From positions 1 to 10,701 of the forward strand of contig CAMJFV010000048.1 of NCBI GenBank assembly GCA_946405045.1: DNA of 10,701 bases. The letters are read 5' to 3'. The position numbers and the translations under genes were made by a program. Origin of the DNA: an uncultured Bacteroidales bacterium. GTDB lineage: Bacteria > Bacteroidota > Bacteroidia > Bacteroidales > Paludibacteraceae. The first letter of the stretch is position 1, and every line of letters begins with the position of its first letter. The notes below the pieces were generated by a model. It was not told where the DNA came from, did not search any database, and saw nothing but the letters and a program-made list of their open reading frames with translations. Of this stretch, positions 6,309 through 10,701 are shown piece after piece.

Positions 6309-7535
6309 ATGATTATTTATAATTTAGCAATTCTAATTTATCAGTTTGGAGTGTGGATTGCCTCATTCTTCAATGAAAAGGCAAAACTATTCCATGATGG
6401 CAGAGTCGACCTACTGAAGAAATTGAAAGATCAGGTCGACGGGAATGCTAAATATATATGGGTGCACGCAGCGTCGTTGGGAGAGTTTGAGCAAGGACGT
6501 CCGATCATCGAACGTATAAAGAAAGAGCATCCTGAATATAAGATTCTGTTGACATTCTTTTCTCCGTCGGGCTACGAGGTACGCAAAAACTACGAATATG
6601 CGGACATCGTCTGCTATATGCCACTCGACACAATCAGCAACGCAAAAAGATTCCTCAACATTGTGAATCCTAGCATTGCCATCTTTATCAAATATGAATT
6701 CTGGATGAACTTCCTGTTCAACCTGAAAAGACGCAGAATACCGACATATATAGTTTCCGCTATATTCAGAGAAGAGCAAGCATTCTTCAAATGGTACGGA
6801 TTCATATATAAGAAGGTGCTGAAATGTTTCAACCGTCTGTTTGTGCAGGACGCGAATTCAATCAATCTGCTCCACTCCATCGGAATCAACAACGTCACTA
6901 TCGCAGGAGACACCCGTTTCGACCGTGTATGTGAGATAGTGAAACAAGCCAAAGAGATTCCACAGATTGCAGAGTTCAAGGGAGATAAGAAAGTGTTGAT
7001 CGCAGGAAGTTCTTGGCAGCCAGACGAAGATCTGCTTTGCGAGTATTTCAACAACAACGACGGATTCAAGATGATCCTTGCCCCACACGTCACAAGCGAG
7101 GCTCACGTGGAAGAGATTTGCAGCAAGCTGAACAAAAAATATGCGAGATTCACAAAGTCGACGGAAGAAGAGATAAAGAACGCAGACTGTCTGATCATCG
7201 ACTGCATAGGAATCCTCACGTCAGTATATAGATATGGAGACGTAGGATACGTGGGGGGAGGATTCGGAGTAGGCATCCACAACATATTGGAACCTGCCGT
7301 CTACGGAATGCCAATCTTTTTTGGTCCGAACTACAAGAAATTCCGTGAGGCAGTTGACATGGTGAAATCCGGAGCTGCATTCCCGATCAACAGCAAACAG
7401 GAATTATTCCCATTGCTTAACGAGATGTTCGACGAGAAACAGAACACACTCATCAAGACATCGGCAGTGGCGAAAGCATTCGTAAGAGAACATTGCGGAG
7501 CCACAGAGATAGTGATGAATGAGATATTCAAATAA
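6309..7535 (+). CDS. waaA: 3-deoxy-D-manno-octulosonic acid (Kdo) transferase
   Basis: 408 residues; also called kdtA, glycosyltransferase family GT30. It transfers Kdo from CMP-Kdo to the lipid A precursor at the cytoplasmic face of the inner membrane, the first step of LPS core assembly. The start MIIYNLAILIYQFGVWIASFF is a hydrophobic anchor typical of the family. WVHAASLGEFEQGRP (51-65) is the conserved N-domain motif, in which Glu59 corresponds to the family's catalytic glutamate. FSPSGY, KYEFW and AGDTRFDRV follow. The C-domain carries YVGGGFG, then GIHNILEPAVYGMPIFFGP, the nucleotide-sugar binding region. Length and motif order are normal. It follows gltX after 148 bases of hairpin-rich leader. 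The number of Kdo units it adds cannot be judged from sequence. Confidence 0.96.
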   Translation: MIIYNLAILIYQFGVWIASFFNEKAKLFHDGRVDLLKKLKDQVDGNAKYIWVHAASLGEFEQGRPIIERIKKEHPEYKILLTFFSPSGYEVRKNYEYADIVCYMPLDTISNAKRFLNIVNPSIAIFIKYEFWMNFLFNLKRRRIPTYIVSAIFREEQAFFKWYGFIYKKVLKCFNRLFVQDANSINLLHSIGINNVTIAGDTRFDRVCEIVKQAKEIPQIAEFKGDKKVLIAGSSWQPDEDLLCEYFNNNDGFKMILAPHVTSEAHVEEICSKLNKKYARFTKSTEEEIKNADCLIIDCIGILTSVYRYGDVGYVGGGFGVGIHNILEPAVYGMPIFFGPNYKKFREAVDMVKSGAAFPINSKQELFPLLNEMFDEKQNTLIKTSAVAKAFVREHCGATEIVMNEIFK

Positions 7536-7544
7536 TTGTTTTCA

Positions 7545-7577
7545 TTTGAAAATAATTTCAAAATTTGTATTTTTTTA
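7545..7577 (+). terminator. Weak AT-rich hairpin plus T-run after waaA
   Basis: TTTGAAA (7545-7551) pairs with TTTCAAA (7556-7562) across the loop ATAA. After TTTGTA (7564-7569) comes a run of seven T (7570-7576). The stem is weak and the T-run is offset by several bases, so efficient termination is doubtful. Its place between waaA and a promoter for the next gene makes it a reasonable candidate. Confidence 0.3.
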
Positions 7578-7590
7578 TCTCATGTTTTCT

Positions 7591-7598
7591 TATCTTTG
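7591..7598 (+). promoter_or_regulatory. -7 promoter box (TATCTTTG) for the GH5 gene
   Basis: TATCTTTG matches TAnnTTTG exactly and ends 27 bases before the ATG at 7626. A TTTG at 7564-7567 could be the -33 element, though its spacing (23 bases) is longer than usual. This supports separate transcription of the glycosidase gene. Confidence 0.6.
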
Positions 7599-7625
7599 TC
7601 TAAATAGTAACCAAAAGTATATAAT

Positions 7626-8777
7626 ATGAATAACAAATTTTTAGGACTAATTCTCGGTGCAGGTGTCGCTACAATGACATCATGCGGAGGAAATGCCGGA
7701 CAGAGCACAACCGAACCAGCGTCAGATTCAACAAACACTGTAAATACAGCAGAATTCACACTAAACCGTGGAGTGAACCTAGACCATTGGTTGAGCCAGA
7801 GAGGTGAAGGCGTGGATATCGACCCTAATTACATCTCTAAGAAAGATTTTGAAACAATCAAAAACCTTGGATTCGACTTTGTACGTGTGCCAATCGAAGA
7901 GCAGCTTATGTACAACACAGACCTTACTCGCCGCAAGATCGGATTCGACCTTCTTGACAGTGCGGTTAAATGGTCAGACGAGACAGGTTTGAAGATGATA
8001 TGTGACCTTCACATCATCCGTTCATTCCACTTCAACAGCGAGAACGGAGAAGCAAACACATTGTTTGAGAAAGAGGAGGCACAGGAAAACTTTGTAAAAG
8101 TTTGGTTGGACATTCAGGATTTCTTGAAGAACACACCAGAGGACAAGGTCGCTTACGAGCTTCTTAACGAAGTAACTACTCAGGATCCTGAGAATTGGAA
8201 CAAGTTGATCGCAAAGGTACATAAGGCGATCCGTGCCAACGAGCCAACAAGAAAGATCATCATCGGTTCCAACCACTGGCAGATTCCTAACACATTCCCT
8301 GATTTGAAAGTGCCAGAGAACGACAAGAACATCATCTTGAGTTTCCACTACTACAATCCTAATGTGATCACACACTACCAGGCAAGTTGGGCAGAATTCA
8401 AGGATTACAAAGGCAAGATCCAGTATCCTGGTGACGTATTGCTTGACAAAGAGTATTTCTCAACTGTTGCTGACGAGAATTTGAGAGAAATAAGAAAAGG
8501 AATGTGTGGAGAGTGGAATGCAGAAAGAATGGAGAAAGAGATCTTGATTGCAAAGAATGTAGCAGATTCTCTTGGATTGCCATTGTTCTGTGGAGAATTC
8601 GGAGTTTACCCATACCACGTGTCTCCTGAGATCCGTATCAAATGGTACGAAGACATCATGAGCGTGTTCCGCAAGAACAATATCTCATGCTGCCACTGGG
8701 GTTGGAAGAACGACTTCCCATGTGTAGACGAGAAGACATTGGAGCCTAACGCTATCGCACCAATCATCGCAAAGTAA
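7626..8777 (+). CDS. Glycoside hydrolase family 5 lipoprotein (endoglucanase-like)
   Basis: 383 residues. A lipoprotein signal ends in TMTSC, with C20 as the lipidated cysteine, followed by a Ser/Thr-rich linker to about residue 42. The (beta/alpha)8 GH5 domain then runs to the C-terminus. Landmarks are RGVNLDHWL, LGFDFVRVP, H129 in CDLHII, LLNE with E182 as acid/base, SFHYYNP with H241, ITHYQASW (like the FTHQGA-W element of GH5 cellulases) and CGEFG with E324 as nucleophile. A late W-G-W lines the sugar site in the family. It retains both catalytic glutamates, so it should be active, probably on beta-1,4-linked glucan or mannan; the exact substrate and subfamily are undetermined. After C20 come GGNA rather than acidic residues, so the known Bacteroidota surface-export signal is not obvious and a periplasm-facing anchor is possible. 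It has its own promoter and a strong terminator. Confidence 0.94.
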   Translation: MNNKFLGLILGAGVATMTSCGGNAGQSTTEPASDSTNTVNTAEFTLNRGVNLDHWLSQRGEGVDIDPNYISKKDFETIKNLGFDFVRVPIEEQLMYNTDLTRRKIGFDLLDSAVKWSDETGLKMICDLHIIRSFHFNSENGEANTLFEKEEAQENFVKVWLDIQDFLKNTPEDKVAYELLNEVTTQDPENWNKLIAKVHKAIRANEPTRKIIIGSNHWQIPNTFPDLKVPENDKNIILSFHYYNPNVITHYQASWAEFKDYKGKIQYPGDVLLDKEYFSTVADENLREIRKGMCGEWNAERMEKEILIAKNVADSLGLPLFCGEFGVYPYHVSPEIRIKWYEDIMSVFRKNNISCCHWGWKNDFPCVDEKTLEPNAIAPIIAK

Positions 8778-8796
8778 ATAGGAACAACCCAATATA

Positions 8797-8832
8797 AAAA
8801 AAGGAGACGCGAATATTCGCGTCTCCTTTTTT
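8797..8832. terminator. Perfect palindromic bidirectional intrinsic terminator
   Basis: The half-site GGAGACGCGAAT (8803-8814) is followed directly by its exact complement (8815-8826), giving a perfect 24-base palindrome. It is flanked by an A-run to 8802 and T6 (8827-8832). Either strand therefore yields a GC-rich stem followed by a U-run. It serves the plus-strand GH5 gene, ending 20 bases before the palindrome's A-run, and the minus-strand gene whose stop codon (8831-8833) lies partly inside the T-run. Confidence 0.93.
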
Positions 8833-9493
8833 ATTTCTTCCCTGCCTTGTAAAGATTATACTCATGGACAATATCCTTCATATCATGCAACGTCAGTTTT
8901 CCTTCACGTATCTGCTGACACAATTCAGGGTCGTCGCCAAACAGATTTTCATAAACTTTGTCAAGACAGTCACCCTTCGTCTTGTAAACCATTTTTTTTG
9001 AAAAAGCACTCTTCTTCACACTGATTGCCATGCCGACAAACACTCCGTAGTCCATATCTTTTTTCCTGCATATATATCGGTCGTATCTGCCCACTCCTAA
9101 GTCAGTGGTACAATATAAACAGACATCACCATATTCCACCACATTATACCTTTGATACTTCAACTTCGTGGTCGTGCCTTTCAGATAATCCTCATAATTC
9201 ACATAACCGACATTTTCAATGATGTAAAGATCCTCGCCTCTACCGGACAAAACAATACTCTGTATTTTTTCCGGTTCCATTTCAAGCCACTTACCCTTAG
9301 GCGTAAGACGGTAGACTACTGGAGATGAAAACAATAAAGTTTTATCTGATATCTCGCACTCAACTTTTTCGCCATTCTTCAAGTTGATGACTCCAGCCCA
9401 AAAATTCGGTAGATAATTATCCTGAGCATTAGCGGCAAACGCACTAACGCAACAGAAAATAACCGATAAAACAAGTTTCTTATAATTCTTCAT
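8831..9493 (-). CDS. Exported protein of unknown function, tandem paralog 1
   Basis: 220 residues from ATG 9491-9493. A GTG three codons upstream (9502) is less likely, because MKNYKKLV is exactly the start shared with the next paralog. Residues 1-23 are a signal peptide (KNYKK n-region, LVLSVIFCCVSAFA core, cleavage near ANA), with no lipobox, so the protein is soluble and periplasmic or secreted. The mature part shows LKNGEKVECEI, SSPVVYRL, PEKIQSIVL, VEYG, YICRKKD and DYGVF, then a helical C-terminus, LDKVYENLFGD and MKDIVHEYNLYKA, with a Lys tail. About two thirds of positions match the 9673-10350 protein by eye. I do not recognise a named family. The layout suggests an N-terminal beta-rich domain and a C-terminal helical domain. 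The several conserved Cys residues could form disulfides. Confidence 0.88.
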   Translation of the reverse strand: MKNYKKLVLSVIFCCVSAFAANAQDNYLPNFWAGVINLKNGEKVECEISDKTLLFSSPVVYRLTPKGKWLEMEPEKIQSIVLSGRGEDLYIIENVGYVNYEDYLKGTTTKLKYQRYNVVEYGDVCLYCTTDLGVGRYDRYICRKKDMDYGVFVGMAISVKKSAFSKKMVYKTKGDCLDKVYENLFGDDPELCQQIREGKLTLHDMKDIVHEYNLYKAGKK

Positions 9494-9519
9494 AATCTTC
9501 ACAATATCTAATAATCTGT

Positions 9520-9527
9520 TAAATTTA
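9520..9527 (-). promoter_or_regulatory. Weak -7-like box (TAAATTTA) upstream of paralog 1
   Basis: TAAATTTA matches TAnnTTTG at 7 of its 8 positions. It ends 26 bases before the ATG at 9491-9493, the same spacing as the clearer boxes in the window. The base composition makes chance likely. If real, paralog 1 can be transcribed separately from the other two. Confidence 0.25.
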
Positions 9528-9576
9528 AGTAATATATTTTGCTATAGAGTTCATTACACAATTAAAATGAGTTTTC

Positions 9577-9641
9577 TATGTGCTCGCCTACGGCTCACAC
9601 CACGGAAGGAAGGTTAGGGTGTTCCGCCCTTAACAATCCTC
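9577..9641 (-). repeat. Two-hairpin intergenic repeat element, copy B
   Basis: This 65-base element is homologous to copy A at 346-424 and has the same orientation. Minus strand: GAGGATTG, then hairpin I with GTTAAGGG pairing with CCCTAAC (one bulged A) around CGGAACA, then CTTCC. Hairpin II follows with arms GTGTGAGCC and GGCGAGCAC around GTA. Relative to copy A, the single change in hairpin II (C to T) keeps pairing as a U-G wobble. The spacer between the hairpins and the loop of hairpin I differ in length. It begins 31 bases past the stop of paralog 2 and lies 83 bases before the start of paralog 1. Function unknown. Confidence 0.75.
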
Positions 9642-9672
9642 GAAATAAAATTAAACTGCTTCTATAACTAAT

Positions 9673-10350
9673 TTATTTGCCTGATTTTTCTGTTTTGTAG
9701 ACATTGTACTCATGGACAATATCCTTCATATTCTGCAACTTCAATTTTCCTTCCCGTATCTGCTGACACAATTCAGGATAGTCGCCAAAGAGGTTTTCAT
9801 AAACTTTGTCAAGGCAATCATCCTTCGTCCTGTAAAAATATTCTGACGATCCGATTCCTTTCGCAGCTATTGCCACCTGTCCTAAATACACTCCGTAGTC
9901 AGCATCTTTTTTCCTGCATATATAACGTTCAGCGTATGCTGCTTGCATATTGGATATCGCAGCACAATATAGGCTGATTTCCCCATATTCCACTAAACAA
10001 TACCTTTGATGCTTTAACTTCTTGGTCGCACCCTTCAGGTAATCCTTATAATCCACAAAACCGACATTTTCAAGAACATAAACGCCATCTTCTTTGTCCA
10101 TATCGGGCAAAACAATACTCTGTATTTTTTCTGGATCCATTTCTTTCGTTTTGCCATTAAGGGAAAGACGGTAGACTACAGGAGATGACAATAACAGAGT
10201 GTTATCCGCCATCTCGCATTCAACTTTTTCGCCATTCTTCAAGGTGATGACTCCAGCCATAAACTTCGGTGGATAATTCTGTGCGTTAGAGACAAACACA
10301 CTAACGCAACAGAAAATAACAGCAAAAACAAGTTTCTTATAATTCTTCAT
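9673..10350 (-). CDS. Exported protein of unknown function, tandem paralog 2
   Basis: 225 residues from ATG 10348-10350. A TTG two codons upstream is rejected because the ATG start aligns with paralog 1. It has the same signal-peptide design (MKNYKKLVFAVIFCC..., cleavage near SNA). It keeps LKNGEKVECEM, SSPVVYRL, PEKIQSIVLP, LVEYG, YICRKKDADYGV and DCLDKVYENLFGD, and ends in a charged Lys/Ser tail. The regions that differ from paralog 1 are the stretch after the LYC motif and the segment after DYGVY, which look like surface loops. The start is only 6 bases past the stop of paralog 3, so the two are almost certainly co-transcribed. The strong DNA-level match in the signal-peptide region points to fairly recent tandem duplication. 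Confidence 0.88.
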   Translation of the reverse strand: MKNYKKLVFAVIFCCVSVFVSNAQNYPPKFMAGVITLKNGEKVECEMADNTLLLSSPVVYRLSLNGKTKEMDPEKIQSIVLPDMDKEDGVYVLENVGFVDYKDYLKGATKKLKHQRYCLVEYGEISLYCAAISNMQAAYAERYICRKKDADYGVYLGQVAIAAKGIGSSEYFYRTKDDCLDKVYENLFGDYPELCQQIREGKLKLQNMKDIVHEYNVYKTEKSGK

Positions 10351-10356
10351 AATCAA

Positions 10357-10701
10357 CTATTTTTTGCTTGATTTTTCTGCCTTATAGACATTGTATTCAC
10401 GAACAATATCCTCGATGTCTTCAAGTTTTAACTTTTTCTCACTTATCTGTTTGCACAAATCCGGATAATCGCCAAAGAACTTTTCATAAAGTTTATTAAA
10501 ATGGCCATACGTCTTAGTATAATACTCGTCTTGAAATGGTTTAAGCTGAGTCTGCACCCATCCAAGATATACCGCATAATCAGTTCCTTCCTTCCGTCCG
10601 TAATATTTTAAATCATTACAGAGCAACTTTCCGTTCTGATACGTGGTAACCGATTTACAGAACAAGCTAACAGATCCATATTCCCTTACATTCATCATCT
10701 C
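10357..10701 (-). CDS. Tandem paralog 3, C-terminal part (cut by right edge)
   Basis: The frame is open to the right edge. The ATG at 10698 is not the start: the codon before it (GAG) is also open, and the NVREYGSVSLFC segment aligns with the middle of paralogs 1 and 2 (VVEYGDVCLYC). About 114 C-terminal residues are visible, with DYAVYLG, LYEKFFGDYPDLCKQ, DIEDIVREYNVYKAEK and a Lys-rich end. It is more diverged than the other two: YICRKK becomes YYGRKE and DCLDK is not kept. Its N-terminus, presumably with a signal peptide, lies outside the window. It is probably the first gene of the tandem operon seen here. Confidence 0.85.
   Translation of the reverse strand, partial: EMMNVREYGSVSLFCKSVTTYQNGKLLCNDLKYYGRKEGTDYAVYLGWVQTQLKPFQDEYYTKTYGHFNKLYEKFFGDYPDLCKQISEKKLKLEDIEDIVREYNVYKAEKSSKK

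Noticed and set aside
6614..7093. Minus-strand open frame antisense to waaA
   Set aside because: Overlaps the waaA coding sequence with its conserved family motifs. The translated product looks random.
10357..10698. Reading paralog 3 as a complete 113-residue gene starting at the ATG at 10698
   Set aside because: The frame stays open to the window edge, and the residues there align with the middle of the two full-length paralogs.

Overview
The window reads as chromosomal DNA of a member of the Bacteroidota, most likely the order Bacteroidales. The reasons are AT-rich leaders without clear Shine-Dalgarno sequences, several good matches to the Bacteroides-type -7 promoter box TAnnTTTG about 25-30 bases before start codons, a DUF3078-type outer-membrane protein (a Bacteroidota family), a monomeric GluRS of about 505 residues, and a Kdo transferase showing a Gram-negative lipid A/LPS envelope. 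No tRNA, rRNA, CRISPR array, transposase or complete mobile element was recognised.

Layout. (1) 1-180, minus: the N-terminal part of an unknown AT-rich gene that runs off the left edge. (2) 181-480: a gene-poor stretch with a possible promoter for that gene, a 10-base direct repeat, a two-hairpin repeat element (copy A, 346-424) and an AT-only inverted repeat. (3) 481-4542, minus: a likely three-gene operon, in transcription order an exported TPR protein, a DUF3078-like outer-membrane barrel protein with a coiled coil, and a small very acidic ACP-like protein whose phosphopantetheine serine appears to be replaced by Glu. (4) 4543-4642: a divergent promoter region with a -7 box on each strand. 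(5) 4643-8777, plus: gltX (glutamyl-tRNA synthetase), waaA/kdtA (Kdo transferase) and a GH5 glycosidase lipoprotein, each separated by hairpins and/or a promoter. (6) 8797-8832: a perfect palindromic bidirectional terminator between convergent genes. (7) 8831-10701, minus: three tandem paralogous genes for small exported proteins of unknown function. The rightmost is cut by the window edge. Copy B of the repeat element (9577-9641) lies between the second and third members.

How the genes fit together. gltX and waaA are core housekeeping and envelope genes. The GH5 enzyme is probably an envelope-anchored beta-glucanase on its own transcript, with no SusC/SusD neighbours in view. The TPR/DUF3078/ACP-like set looks like an envelope module, but its job is unknown. 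The best candidates for something undescribed are the two-hairpin repeat, whose two copies lie in the same orientation just 3' of minus-strand genes and share RNA-like pairing features; the serine-less ACP-like protein; and the tandem exported paralogs.

Limits. All family calls come from reading motifs by eye. No alignment, HMM search or folding was run. Several reading frames open with TTG or GTG, and internal ATG starts were chosen where the context supported them.
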